Shown: positions 9,545-18,107 of the stretch, piece by piece
How the letters are laid out: every line of letters starts with the position of its first letter
Numbering within the stretch: the first letter of the stretch is position 1
Origin: Halochromatium roseum
Lineage (GTDB): Bacteria > Pseudomonadota > Gammaproteobacteria > Chromatiales > Chromatiaceae
Assembly (NCBI RefSeq): GCF_016653315.1
Contig: NZ_NHSH01000010.1
Coordinates: 1-64,000 of the forward strand
Direction of reading: 5' to 3'
Length of the DNA: 64,000 nucleotides
The notes under the pieces: generated by a model
What the model was told of the DNA's origin: nothing
The model's database searches: none
What the model saw: the letters and a program-made list of their open reading frames with translations, nothing else
Position numbers and translations under genes: made by a program

Positions 9545-10525
9545 TCAACAACGGGCAACAGCGGCTAGCCTGTCGGTCGAGTACCACGAAGCCATCTCGA
9601 AGATCCCAGCCGCAGTCGTCACCGGCGGCCGCCACCCAAGCAGGCTCCTGGCCTGGCTGGCGTCCACCCGCAGCGAGCCAAGCAATCGATCGGCCTCCGC
9701 GCGCCGCCCGACGACGGCTGCCGCGACACGCACCACCCCCGTTGGAATCGGCATCAACCGGGCTGGTCGCCCCAGCCCCGCGGCCATCAGCCGAACGAGC
9801 GCCGGCGTCGAAAGATCCTCATCGTCCGCAGCCAAGAAGACCTCGCCCGCAGCTGCCGGATGCTCAACCGCGCGGGTGATCAGGTCGCAGAGATTATCCA
9901 GCCCGATCATACTGCGCTGATTACAGACCGCACCCAAAGGCAGTGGCACCCCCTTGCTCACCCAGGCTAGCAGCCGCAGCAGGTTCGCCGAGACACCCGG
10001 ACCATAAACCAAGGGCGGGCGAATGATCACAATTTCCAGGCCCTGTTCGGCACCGATCTCGTGCAGGCGCTGCTCAGCCTCCGCTTTAGAACGAGCATAG
10101 GCATCGCTGGGGGCCGGTGGATCAGAGGCTAGAAATGGGCCGCGCCCATCAGTCGACTCGCCGTTGACCTTGATACTGCTGAGAAACACCAGACGCCTGA
10201 CCCCGGCCCGCGCCGCCTGCAACGCGAGTCGTTCGCTGAGCGACACATTGACGTCATGAAATCGCTGTTGCGCCTGGCGCGCATCGGCGCCTAACAGGTG
10301 CGCGAGGCCCGCGCAATGGATCACCGCGTCAACGCCTTGAAGGGCACGAGGCAACTGACCCGGCGCATCGCGATGGCTCCACAACAGCTCACGAGCAACA
10401 ACCGGAGGCGCCGTCTGGGCCGTCCGCACCAAGGCATCGACCCGCCAGCCCCTTGCGGCCAGCTGAGCACAGAGTTGCCGACCGATGAAACCGGTGGATC
10501 CGGTCACCACAACGCGGGGTGTCAA
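9545..10525 (-). CDS. SDR nucleotide-sugar epimerase/reductase, WbpV-like
   Basis: Extended short-chain dehydrogenase of 326 residues. The Rossmann motif TGSTGFIGRQL is at the N-terminus, a Ser region SSIKVNGE at about 117, and the catalytic YARSK at about 145. The RPPLVYGPGVSANLLRLL block and the QRSMIGLDNL motif match the WbpV/WbfT group that reduces UDP-4-keto-6-deoxy sugars to UDP-QuiNAc or a related nucleotide sugar before WbpL-type transferases use them. A WbpM-like dehydratase and a WbpL/WecA-like transferase are encoded at 50.6-53.8 kb, which supports that reading. The start is a TTG at 10525 with an AGGAGG eight bases upstream. It lies 54 bp behind the T1SS adaptor gene on the same strand. 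A GalE-type epimerase is the alternative. Confidence 0.8.
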   Translation of the reverse strand: MTPRVVVTGSTGFIGRQLCAQLAARGWRVDALVRTAQTAPPVVARELLWSHRDAPGQLPRALQGVDAVIHCAGLAHLLGADARQAQQRFHDVNVSLSERLALQAARAGVRRLVFLSSIKVNGESTDGRGPFLASDPPAPSDAYARSKAEAEQRLHEIGAEQGLEIVIIRPPLVYGPGVSANLLRLLAWVSKGVPLPLGAVCNQRSMIGLDNLCDLITRAVEHPAAAGEVFLAADDEDLSTPALVRLMAAGLGRPARLMPIPTGVVRVAAAVVGRRAEADRLLGSLRVDASQARSLLGWRPPVTTAAGIFEMASWYSTDRLAAVARC

Positions 10526-10579
10526 CTGATCGGCCTCCTGAGATTGATCCGGCCGCGGTTCGCCAGCGCTAACCTGCGC

Positions 10580-12049
10580 TCACTCCTCCCGGAACGCGGT
10601 TGCTAGTCGATCGGTGATCGGCTTGGTCAAATACGCCAAGAATGTGCGCGCACCAGTCTTGATCATCACATCAGCGGGCATCCCTGGCAGCAGGGTACGT
10701 CCCTGCAGGGAATCCATGCCCGCCTCGCTGACCCGAATCCGCGCTAGAAAGTAGGGCTGCCCCGTGGCCTCGTCGGTGAGGCGATCGCCCGAGACCGTGA
10801 GCACCTGCCCTGGCACCGTCGGCGTATCGGCCTGGTTGAATGCGGTAAAGCGGATTTCCGCATCGAGACCGGGAAAGACCCGGTCGATATCTTGCGGCGA
10901 TACCCGCGCCTCGACAATCAGATCCTCGCCCTGCGGTACAATGCCAAGAATTCGCTGGCGCGGTTCGACGATACCGCCTTTGGTATGCACCGTCAGCCCC
11001 ACCACTGCGCCAGAGACCGGGGCACGGATCTGGGTGCGCTTCAGGGTATCGCTCAACGCTTGGATGCGCTCCTTAAGATCAGCCAACTCCGGCTGCACCT
11101 GTCGCAGGCGCTCAGCGACCTCGGTATCGAAGTCGCGCGTCAACTGCACGATCTGCAGCTCGGTTTCGATAATCTTCAACTCACTCCCAGCGAGGCTCGC
11201 CTCGTGCTGGCTTTTCTCGCCAAGCACCTCCGCTTCGAGTCGCTCATATTCACGCAGCCGCGAGTTGTCGCTGAAGCCCTTCTCGAACAGCTGATTCAGC
11301 GCCTCGATCTCTTGCCGGTAGAGCGTTGCGCGCTGACCCCAATTATCCGCCAGTGACTCGTAGCCGCGGATCTGCTCACGCAACTGCTCGATGCGCTTAC
11401 CCAGCACCTGCTTTTCATTCTGCAGCGCGGTCCGGCGATTCTCGAATAAGCGTTTTTGCCCTGCCACCGCATCCTGCACACGCGGATCAGCCAGTCGCTC
11501 AGTCAGCTCAGCTGAAAAGCTGATCTGCTCGGCACCATCGCGCTCGGCAATCAAGCGTGCCTCCTCGGCCAAGAGCGCAAAATACTGGCCGCGCGCGATT
11601 TCGAGTTGCGCCCGCACCTGGGTCGCGTCAAGTTGCACCAACAACTGCCCAGCTTCGACCTGATCACCCTCAGTCACTAGGATGTCATCGACGAAACCGC
11701 CATCCAAATGTTGAACCGTCTTGCGGGAACTTTCGACCGTCACCACTCCAGGGGCGACCGCCGCGCTATCAATGGGCGCCAGCGCCGACCAGACGCCAAA
11801 GCCACCGAAGGCAACCAGCAGGATGAGCAAGCCAAACAAACGCTCAGGGCGATCATCAGTGCGCAGTGTCGCCAATGTGGGCGCCGGAGCAGGGCTGGGA
11901 GCCTGGGCGACTTCAGCATTTGAGTCTATCGCGTCGGCCAAAACACCTGGACTCGGGGCATCGGCGGTGGCGGCAGCGTTTTCGCCACCTTGATCTGACT
12001 GAGGAGATTCAGAGCCCTTGGCGATCGAGGGATTCATAGGGGAGTGCAT
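10580..12049 (-). CDS. type I secretion membrane fusion protein (HlyD/PrtE/SapE-like)
   Basis: Periplasmic adaptor of 489 residues that links an ABC exporter to a TolC-like outer-membrane channel. A disordered Ala/Ser/Pro-rich cytoplasmic leader of about 65 residues precedes one membrane helix (LFGLLILLVAFGGFGVWSAL). The barrel half beginning VAPGVVTVESSRKTVQHLDGG, a long coiled-coil hairpin (about 140-330) and the return half with TQIRAPVSGAVVGL follow, then the HlyD-D23-type C-terminus. The leader is longer than usual. It starts 8 bp after the ABC exporter gene, so the two are co-transcribed. No TolC-like gene is present in the window. Confidence 0.93.
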   Translation of the reverse strand: MHSPMNPSIAKGSESPQSDQGGENAAATADAPSPGVLADAIDSNAEVAQAPSPAPAPTLATLRTDDRPERLFGLLILLVAFGGFGVWSALAPIDSAAVAPGVVTVESSRKTVQHLDGGFVDDILVTEGDQVEAGQLLVQLDATQVRAQLEIARGQYFALLAEEARLIAERDGAEQISFSAELTERLADPRVQDAVAGQKRLFENRRTALQNEKQVLGKRIEQLREQIRGYESLADNWGQRATLYRQEIEALNQLFEKGFSDNSRLREYERLEAEVLGEKSQHEASLAGSELKIIETELQIVQLTRDFDTEVAERLRQVQPELADLKERIQALSDTLKRTQIRAPVSGAVVGLTVHTKGGIVEPRQRILGIVPQGEDLIVEARVSPQDIDRVFPGLDAEIRFTAFNQADTPTVPGQVLTVSGDRLTDEATGQPYFLARIRVSEAGMDSLQGRTLLPGMPADVMIKTGARTFLAYLTKPITDRLATAFREE

Positions 12050-12057
12050 ACAAGATC

Positions 12058-13803
12058 TTAGGCACGAGCCGGCACGCCGGCAACAGGGCGGCCGACCGCG
12101 GCTGGACGGGCAAACTCAGCCAGCACCTGATCGCGCGGTCCGAACGATTGAATGAGGCCGTCTCTCAATACCATGATCTTATCGACATAATGCAGGAGAC
12201 TCGGCCGATGGGTAATCACCAACACCGTCGCTTGGCTCCGCTTCAGGTGGCCCAGCGCCGCGGCCAGCGCCGCCTCGCCGTGCTCATCGAGATTACTGTT
12301 CGGCTCGTCCAGCACCACCAAACAGGGGCTGCCATAGAGTGCCCTCGCCAAACCCACCCGTTGCCGCTGACCACCCGAGAGTACCGCTCCGCCTTGACCA
12401 ATCGGCGTGTCATAGCCTTTGGGCAAACGCAAGATCATTTCGTGCACGCCCGCTTTCTGGGCAGCAGTCACCACCGCGCTAGGATCAACCTCACCAAAAC
12501 GCGCGATATTTTCACTGACGGTTCCCTCCATGAGTTCGACATCCTGGGGGAGATAACCGATATTCGGCCCCAACTCGTCACGGTTCCAATCTGCAATTGC
12601 GGCACCATCTAAACGCATCGCGCCTGAGGCCGCCGGCCAAACCCCTAGCACCGCCCGCGCCAGCGTCGATTTGCCTGCTGCGCTCGGCCCGATCATGCCA
12701 ATGGCCTCACCGGCCGCAATCTCAAAGTTCAGGCCGCGCAAGACCGCGGCGGTTGCGCCTGGCGGCACGACGACCAGTTGCTCGGCCTTCAGCCGTCCTT
12801 TTGGCACTGGCAGTCGCATCCGACGCATTCGCGCAGGTATCGCCTGCAACAGCCCGCGCAAGCGCGCATGCGCACTACGGGCACTCAAGAATTGCTTCCA
12901 AGACCCGATCAATAAATCAACCGGCGCCAGCGCCCGGCCAAGCAAGATCGAACCGGCAATCATTGCCCCCGGCGTGATCTCTTGGAGGACTGCCAGGTAA
13001 GCGCCGACACCTAAGATCAGCGATTGCAGCATGATCCGAAATGACTTACTCATGTTCGCCATCACGCCCGCCCGATCGCTGGCCTGCGCCTGCAGCTTCA
13101 GCATGTCCACGTGACGCTGCATCCAGCGCCGGTGGACATGACCAAGCATACCCATCGCCTCCAGCGCCTCTGAATTGCGCAGATGCCCGTTTAGCGCATT
13201 GAGATTCGAGACCGCCAGCGTATTGGATTCCGTCAGCGGTTTTCGGGTCGACACCTCATTGATCACCGCCAGCGTGACAATCACAATCAGGCCACCAACG
13301 GCAAACCAGCCGAGCACCGGATGCAACAGGAAGATCACCGCCAGATAGATCGGTATCCAGGGTGAATCAAAAAACGCAAACAGCCCCTGGCCGGTTAAGA
13401 ATTGCCGCAGGCTGGTCAGATCTGAGATCGGCTGCGCGCCACTGCCACGCCCAGTCATCAACCCGGAGTCGAACATGGCGTTGAACAGCCGCTCGTTGAG
13501 GCGCATATCCAACCCCGCGCTGACGCGCACTAAAAGCCAGGAGCGGGCAATCTCCAACAGCCCCATGACCAGATACAACACCACCACCAGCAGCGTCAGC
13601 GCCACCAGGGTCGAGATACTCGAACTCGTCAGCACCCGATCGTAGACCTGCAACATGTAGATGGCAGGCAGCAACATCAGCATGTTAATGAATAAACTGA
13701 AGAGCCCAGCGTACAAGAACGAGCCGCGACTCGCCTTCAGCGCATCACGCAGTTCATCCTCAGCGGGGCTGTGCTGCTGGTGGCGAAGAATAGCTTTAGG
13801 CAC
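12058..13803 (-). CDS. type I secretion ABC permease/ATPase (PrtD/SapD-like)
   Basis: Inner-membrane ABC exporter of 581 residues, permease fused to ATPase. The N-terminal 300 residues hold six membrane helices with no C39 peptidase domain, as in PrtD/AprD/RsaD exporters of RTX proteases and S-layer proteins. ATPase motifs: Walker A GPSAAGKST, Q-loop GYLPQDVELMEG, signature LSGGQRQRVGLARAL, Walker B CLVVLDEPNSNLDE and H-loop ITHRPS. The GTG start lacks an obvious Shine-Dalgarno sequence. It is preceded on the same strand by the SapC-family gene (99 bp away) and followed by the adaptor gene. Lack of a peptidase domain implies clients with an uncleaved C-terminal signal, as expected for the RTX and S-layer-like proteins encoded nearby. 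Confidence 0.94.
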   Translation of the reverse strand: MPKAILRHQQHSPAEDELRDALKASRGSFLYAGLFSLFINMLMLLPAIYMLQVYDRVLTSSSISTLVALTLLVVVLYLVMGLLEIARSWLLVRVSAGLDMRLNERLFNAMFDSGLMTGRGSGAQPISDLTSLRQFLTGQGLFAFFDSPWIPIYLAVIFLLHPVLGWFAVGGLIVIVTLAVINEVSTRKPLTESNTLAVSNLNALNGHLRNSEALEAMGMLGHVHRRWMQRHVDMLKLQAQASDRAGVMANMSKSFRIMLQSLILGVGAYLAVLQEITPGAMIAGSILLGRALAPVDLLIGSWKQFLSARSAHARLRGLLQAIPARMRRMRLPVPKGRLKAEQLVVVPPGATAAVLRGLNFEIAAGEAIGMIGPSAAGKSTLARAVLGVWPAASGAMRLDGAAIADWNRDELGPNIGYLPQDVELMEGTVSENIARFGEVDPSAVVTAAQKAGVHEMILRLPKGYDTPIGQGGAVLSGGQRQRVGLARALYGSPCLVVLDEPNSNLDEHGEAALAAALGHLKRSQATVLVITHRPSLLHYVDKIMVLRDGLIQSFGPRDQVLAEFARPAAVGRPVAGVPARA

Positions 13804-13902
13804 AAAGAGTCAACACATGACGAGAGTGGATTGAGAGGCCAGGAGACCGGGCAGGGCGCCCAAGGCATAGCCTATCTAGCGTAGGTGGCAAACGCTGCAG
13901 CG

Positions 13903-14703
13903 TCAAGCACTCGGGCCATCCCCGCCCCAGTCGAAGCTCAAGGTATCCGGCTCGCCAAATAGCTCATTGGCGTTCTGCGTCGCACGCTGTTGCGATCGGC
14001 TGTGCGCCTCGGCAAGACGCCCCAGTAGGGCGATCTGTTGCATCGACAGCAACTGACTATAGACCAGCGGCAGCGCCCCTGCCTGGCGAAGCGCCTCAAA
14101 CGCATCGCTCGGCAGTTGATTCAACCTCGCCTCATCCACCCGATATAACCCCTCGACGGGCCGCTCGCCATCAGCGCTCTGCAACTTGAGCGGCCAAGGC
14201 TGAATCAGCTCGCTGGCCGCTAGGCGCTCGCAGATCGCGTTCGTCTGCATCCGGTTTGTCGCCACCTGACGCAGAAATTCAAGCACCGTTCGCACCGGCT
14301 CAGCCGGCTGCTCATAGGCATCGAAAAAGGGCTCGCCCTCGCCAGGCTCGGGTTGCTCCAACACCAGCCCGCTGCCTTCATCGACGCACAACAGCTGCTG
14401 ACCTTCTTCAGCGTTAGCAAGCGCGAACGGGTAACTCCGATAGACCGCTGGAACATAGCCCCCCAACCAGCGTCCGTCGGGACCGACGAAAAGGTTGTTG
14501 CCAGGCTGCAGCGACAGCACCGCAACTGGAAAGTAGCGCCCGTCTTGCGCAGTGAAGGCGATCGGCAAACTGATCGCAGCCTTTGGCAGCTCTTGCGCGA
14601 CCAAAGGCGCCAGCGCGTCAGCCTGCGCGAACTGATAATCTGAATAACGTCGCCAGCGCCAATCGCGATGGCGCGAGAGGGTAACCGGCTGGAGATTTGT
14701 CAT
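13903..14703 (-). CDS. sapC: SapC family protein
   Basis: Cytoplasmic protein of 266 residues of the SapC family. The family is named from the Campylobacter fetus S-layer locus, where sapC precedes the type I secretion genes sapD, sapE and sapF; its molecular role is unknown. Recognisable are the N-terminal HRDWRWRRYSDYQFAQAD, the central AAISLPIAFTAQDGRYFPVAVL, and the YVPAVYRSYPFAL block. The ATG at 14703 with GAGGCG upstream is preferred over a GTG seven codons earlier. The order here, sapC then ABC exporter then adaptor, matches the Campylobacter order. A divergent gene for a trypsin-like protein starts about 130 bp away, so the two may share a promoter region. Confidence 0.88.
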   Translation of the reverse strand: MTNLQPVTLSRHRDWRWRRYSDYQFAQADALAPLVAQELPKAAISLPIAFTAQDGRYFPVAVLSLQPGNNLFVGPDGRWLGGYVPAVYRSYPFALANAEEGQQLLCVDEGSGLVLEQPEPGEGEPFFDAYEQPAEPVRTVLEFLRQVATNRMQTNAICERLAASELIQPWPLKLQSADGERPVEGLYRVDEARLNQLPSDAFEALRQAGALPLVYSQLLSMQQIALLGRLAEAHSRSQQRATQNANELFGEPDTLSFDWGGDGPSA

Positions 14704-14834
14704 CTGCAATCGCCTCAGTCTCACAGGTTTGCCAAGCAGGCTAACACAAGGATACCAGCAGAGCGGTGTCTGGAGAGGGTGATTGGTTTCAGACCAGCCT
14801 CAACGCTGAATCCTACGTCAAGAGGAAGTTGCTC

Positions 14835-16031
14835 ATGGTGACGGTGGTCCATGCTCCAGAACAGCATCAAGTCCAACCTGGCGAAGGCTACGACGGTGTC
14901 GTGCAGGTGGTGGCCGGAAGAAACTCTGGCTCAGGCGTGCTACTTCACGGCGGGCGGGCCGTGCTCACCGCTGCCCACCTGCTTGATGGTGCTTCCTCGG
15001 TGAGCGTTCAGCTAGGAACGCCTGAGGGCTATGTTAGCCTATCGACAGCTTTCTACACGCTGCATCCCGCCTATGATGCCACCCAGTCCAACAGTGATCT
15101 GGCGCTGGTCTGGCTCGACACGCCAGCGCCGGCAAGTGTGCAGCGCAGCACCGTCTATCGCCAACAAGACGAACTGGGACAAGTGATCTCCCTGGTTGGC
15201 TATGGGCTGACTGGCGATGGTGTGAGGGGGTATGTTCCCCAGGAAAGTACCGGGCCGGCGAAGCACCTTGCCATCAATCGCATTGATACCACTGGCGAGG
15301 CCTTAAAGGCGGCTTTGGGGAGCAGTATTGCCTGGGATCCAACGCCCGGCTCCCAACTCATCATTGATTTCGACAACGGCAGTCCCAGCCATGATGCCCT
15401 GGGCATACTGATGGGGCTTCAAGATCTTGGACTAGGCGCAAGCGAGGGCATGATCGCCCCCGGCGACAGCGGCGGACCAGCCTTCATCGGTGATAAGGTC
15501 GCGGGCATCGCCACCTACACCGCGAGCCTCAGTCGCGCTGGCCAGTCTCCGGATGTGAATCTCGAACTCGACAGCAGCTTTGGCGAGATTGCCGGCTTTC
15601 AGCGTGTGAGTCACTACCAGCAATGGATAGACCAGAGCCTGCGGACGGCTGATCCCAACGCACCCACGCGCCCAGAGGAGGTGCAGCATGCAATTGTCGA
15701 GGGCGACAGTGGCACTCAACCCGCCTACTTTCTGCTCGAATTCCATGGCATAAGAGACCATCCCAACCAGTGGCTGAGTGTCGATTACGCCACCCGAGAC
15801 GGCACCGCCATCGCCGGCGAAGACTACCTACCGATGGCCGACACCCTCATCCTCTATCCCGGTGAGACGCAGGCCACCATCGCGGTGGAAGTGATCGGCA
15901 ACAAGATCCCCGAACCCGATGAAACCTTCTATCTCGACGTCTTCAACCCGGTGGGAGGTAGCTTTGGCGAGGGTGTGGTGCAACTTACCGCCATGCGTAC
16001 CATAATCAATGACGATGGTTGGATAGCCTGA
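14835..16031 (+). CDS. trypsin-like serine protease with C-terminal Calx-beta domain
   Basis: Secreted-type protease of 398 residues. The chymotrypsin-fold domain (about 15-270) has an intact triad: His48 in LTAAHLL, Asp88 in SNSDLALV and Ser212 in GDSGGPAF. Residues 283-395 form a Calx-beta domain (VEGDSG, DYATRDGTAIAGEDY, PDETFYLDVFNP). There is no Sec signal peptide, which is common in type I secretion clients, and the gene is divergent from sapC and the exporter. It has no glycine-rich RTX nonapeptides, so the export route is not certain. A GTG frame opens at 14766, but ATG 14835 has AGAGGAAG a suitable distance upstream and begins closer to the domain. The protein ends right after the Calx-beta strand region, which could mean a lost C-terminus. 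Confidence 0.88.
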   Translation: MVTVVHAPEQHQVQPGEGYDGVVQVVAGRNSGSGVLLHGGRAVLTAAHLLDGASSVSVQLGTPEGYVSLSTAFYTLHPAYDATQSNSDLALVWLDTPAPASVQRSTVYRQQDELGQVISLVGYGLTGDGVRGYVPQESTGPAKHLAINRIDTTGEALKAALGSSIAWDPTPGSQLIIDFDNGSPSHDALGILMGLQDLGLGASEGMIAPGDSGGPAFIGDKVAGIATYTASLSRAGQSPDVNLELDSSFGEIAGFQRVSHYQQWIDQSLRTADPNAPTRPEEVQHAIVEGDSGTQPAYFLLEFHGIRDHPNQWLSVDYATRDGTAIAGEDYLPMADTLILYPGETQATIAVEVIGNKIPEPDETFYLDVFNPVGGSFGEGVVQLTAMRTIINDDGWIA

Positions 16032-16154
16032 CGATCGATCGAGACATGCCTGATGCGGTAGTGTTCTGGATCTGTAGTCTTCCGAACTGCCCCGCAACCG
16101 TTTGAAGTTGTTCGATTCGCCAGTCACGCGGGTTGTTGCACATGGATTCGACTT

Positions 16155-16183
16155 TTGCAAGAGAAAGAAACAGGGATTACACT
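16155..16183 (+). promoter_or_regulatory. candidate sigma-70 promoter of the Xre/RES operon
   Basis: TTGCAA at 16155-16160 and TACACT at 16178-16183 with exactly 17 bases between them, four of six matches to each consensus hexamer. Transcription would begin near 16190, leaving a short leader before the ATG at 16206. No clear operator palindrome is visible. Confidence 0.4.
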
Positions 16184-16205
16184 TTCACGAGAAAAGGAGA
16201 TATCC

Positions 16206-16586
16206 ATGGCTATCACGGCTAACGCCACTGTCCGCACGAGCAACGCATCGGCTGTGCTATCTAAGGCCGTCACCCGCGCCGCTGAACGCCTCGATGTGTC
16301 ACGCTCCCTGCTGGCCAAGGTTCTCGGTGTCAGCCCGTCGACCATCACGCGGCTTTATGCAGGCGACTACCAATTTGAGCAACACCGCAAGGAATGGGAA
16401 CTCGCCCTGTTGTTCGTCCGTCTGTTCCGCTCACTCGACTCCATCGTCGGCGAAGAAGGCAACGCACGCATCTGGCTCAACAGCGAGAACCGCGGGCTCA
16501 ACGCTCGCCCGATCGAACTCATCAGTCAAGCAGAAGGACTCGTGCGTGTTGTGCACTACTTGGACGCCTCTCGCGGTCTCGTCTGA
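16206..16586 (+). CDS. MbcA/ParS/Xre-type antitoxin (DUF2384)
   Basis: Antitoxin of 126 residues with an Xre-like N-terminal helix-turn-helix (about 20-60, ERLDVSRSLLAKVLGVSPSTITRLY) and a C-terminal DUF2384 domain (about 65-126) with the family-like ARIWLNSENRGLNARPIELI. Members neutralise RES- or Mbc-type toxins and repress their own operon. The ATG at 16206 has AGGAGAT directly upstream; a longer frame from 16155 runs through the likely promoter and is not credible. The gene overlaps the RES toxin frame at its 3' end, the usual antitoxin-first order. The conserved ARPIELI near the C-terminus, thought to fold over the toxin site, is intact. Confidence 0.92.
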   Translation: MAITANATVRTSNASAVLSKAVTRAAERLDVSRSLLAKVLGVSPSTITRLYAGDYQFEQHRKEWELALLFVRLFRSLDSIVGEEGNARIWLNSENRGLNARPIELISQAEGLVRVVHYLDASRGLV

Positions 16587-17265
16587 GGCACGCGCCTGGT
16601 CAGCGCCCGCTTGGCGGATGGTCGAGGCTCAGCATATCGCCTCAACCATGAAGCTGGTTGATGACGCGGCCGAACAGGATCTTCTGGAAACGCTGCTCGA
16701 AGACAGCAAGCCCTGTTTGCCTGCAAGCGTCTCGCACTTGGACTATTTGCTCGCGACGCCCTTTCGCTATGACCCTCGGCGCGGCGGCTCACGCTTCAGG
16801 GGTGAAACTGGCCCCGGGGTCTTCTACGGTGCTGAGCGCATCAGCACGGCGTGTGCGGAACTCGGCTACTGGCGCTGGCGATTCCTTCAGGATGCGGTCG
16901 ATCTCAAGCGACTCGATCCTGTTGCATACACGGCTTTTCGTGTGGCATTGGCAACCCATGTCGTCGACCTCCGCCAACCGCCCTTTGTCGCCGATAGCAG
17001 CGCGTGGCAGCATCCCAGCGATTACAGTACCACCCAGGCCTTTGCCCGCGCGGCGCGTGAAGCCGGCATCGGCGGCATCCTCTACGCGTCCGTTCGCGAT
17101 CCGAGTCCAAGCTGGTGTGTCGCCGTCCTTGATCCTGCCGCGTTCGCCGCTGCAAAACCTGATCCCGCCATGCAAACTTGGTGGCTGGCCGTACAGAAAG
17201 ACGCCGTCGTATGGCGGCGTGATCGTGAGCGGCTAGCATTTTCCAGCAGCCATTGGGTCACTTGA
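16546..17265 (+). CDS. RES domain toxin (NAD+-degrading)
   Basis: Toxin of the RES family, which depletes NAD+ and stops growth. The domain starts at about AWRMVEAQH and contains the Arg of the family in FRYDPRRGGSRFRG, the Tyr/Glu region GVFYGAERISTACAELGYWR, and the late Ser-bearing stretch GIGGILYASVR. The first in-frame ATG (16618) would cut three residues off the conserved AWR start. A GTG at 16546 has AGAAGGA seven bases upstream and gives a protein of 239 residues overlapping the antitoxin by 41 bp. I prefer that start; translational coupling would follow. No frame damage is visible, so the toxin should be active unless neutralised. Confidence 0.88.
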   Translation: MLCTTWTPLAVSSEARAWSAPAWRMVEAQHIASTMKLVDDAAEQDLLETLLEDSKPCLPASVSHLDYLLATPFRYDPRRGGSRFRGETGPGVFYGAERISTACAELGYWRWRFLQDAVDLKRLDPVAYTAFRVALATHVVDLRQPPFVADSSAWQHPSDYSTTQAFARAAREAGIGGILYASVRDPSPSWCVAVLDPAAFAAAKPDPAMQTWWLAVQKDAVVWRRDRERLAFSSSHWVT

Positions 17266-17456
17266 TCCCGCCACCCGCTCAAACAACTAAAATCCACGAT
17301 TCGAAGGTTAGATGATTTTTTGACCATTACAGTGGCAGGAGCGCCGGGAGGGCGTACCCTTGGAAGAGCAAACTGACCGAGGGAAAAGCCGTTGCCCCTA
17401 CCGCTGTTGACTCAAGTGCAGACTAAAAGTCTTGCACTGAAAGTGCATAGTTTTTA
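17266..17456. other. intergenic stretch with imperfect stem-loop
   Basis: Between the RES toxin and the convergent Rpn gene there is no convincing gene. Around 17414-17440 an imperfect inverted repeat AGTGCAGACT / AGTCTTGCACT (one bulged base) is followed by a second, nested TGCACTGAAAGTGCA hairpin. Neither has a T-run, so they are weak terminator candidates; together with the IS-like end next door they may be remnants of a mobile element. Confidence 0.35.
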
Positions 17457-17555
17457 CTAACGATTGGGACAATACATCTGACCGCCTAAAGGCGGTGGCT
17501 TTAACCTTGCTTCGGGCAATAAGTCGAGCCTGGCCCCATTAGTTCCCCCATTAGT
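17457..17555 (-). mobile_element. IS200/IS605-like end fused to the Rpn gene
   Basis: On the minus strand the last 32 codons of the Rpn frame are not Rpn-like. They run through a 12-bp direct repeat (CCCATTAGTTCC twice, 17535-17558) and then AAAGCCACCGCCTTTAGGCGGT, whose ACCGCCT/AGGCGGT stem (17481-17496) followed by a short tail resembles the subterminal hairpin of IS200/IS605-family elements. No tnpA or tnpB frame is present. Reading this as a solo end or deletion scar is inference from the hairpin form only. Confidence 0.4.
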
Positions 17556-18107
17556 TCCCAACACACCGCTGAGCGGGCTGTCGATGGCGCTGAGCTGCTC
17601 GGGCGTGTAGCGGCCTTCGTCGATCAGGTAATAGCGCAGGTGCGGCTGGTAGGCGCGCAGGAACAGCGGTGGCGTGGGACGCACCAGTTCGTCAATGTCT
17701 TCGGCGGCATGCCAACGCTCGAGCCCATTGTAGAGCACGATGGGCGGGATCGGGGGCAGCCCTTGGGCTGGGGTGTTGACCTTGGTCTTGAGCAGATGCT
17801 GATAGAAGCAGGCGACATAATGGAGCATGCGCAGCGGCATGGTCGGATCGACGCTGGATTGGAATTCGATCAGCAGGTAGAGGAACAACCGCTCGGTGAC
17901 GCCTTGCCAGTGCACCTGCACCGACCAGACGACGTCCTCGAAACGCTCCTCGAACAGCGGGGTAATGTAGTTCCCGCTGTGGTTCTTCAGCGTGGTGAAG
18001 TCCATCAGGGCGGCGATCTCGGGCGGTGCGAAGCCTTCGATCAGCTGCTGGACGAACTCGGGGTGGCTGAAGAGTTCTTTGTAGCCGGTGTCGTGGTGCT
18101 TGGCCAT
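17457..18107 (-). pseudogene. Rpn family recombination-promoting nuclease, 3'-truncated
   Basis: N-terminal two thirds of an Rpn (YhgA-like, PD-(D/E)XK) nuclease, a family common in many copies in photosynthetic and cyanobacterial genomes. Seen are the MAKHHDTGYKELFSHPEFV start, LIEGF, the PD-(D/E)XK core around DVVWSVQ and LFLYLLIEFQSSVD, and PIVLYNGLERW. Full-length relatives are near 300 residues; here Rpn-like sequence stops at DSPLSGVLG (about 17556) and an unrelated 32-residue tail follows. The frame itself is intact with 216 codons and the catalytic core is present, so a shortened protein might still be made. Confidence 0.75.
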
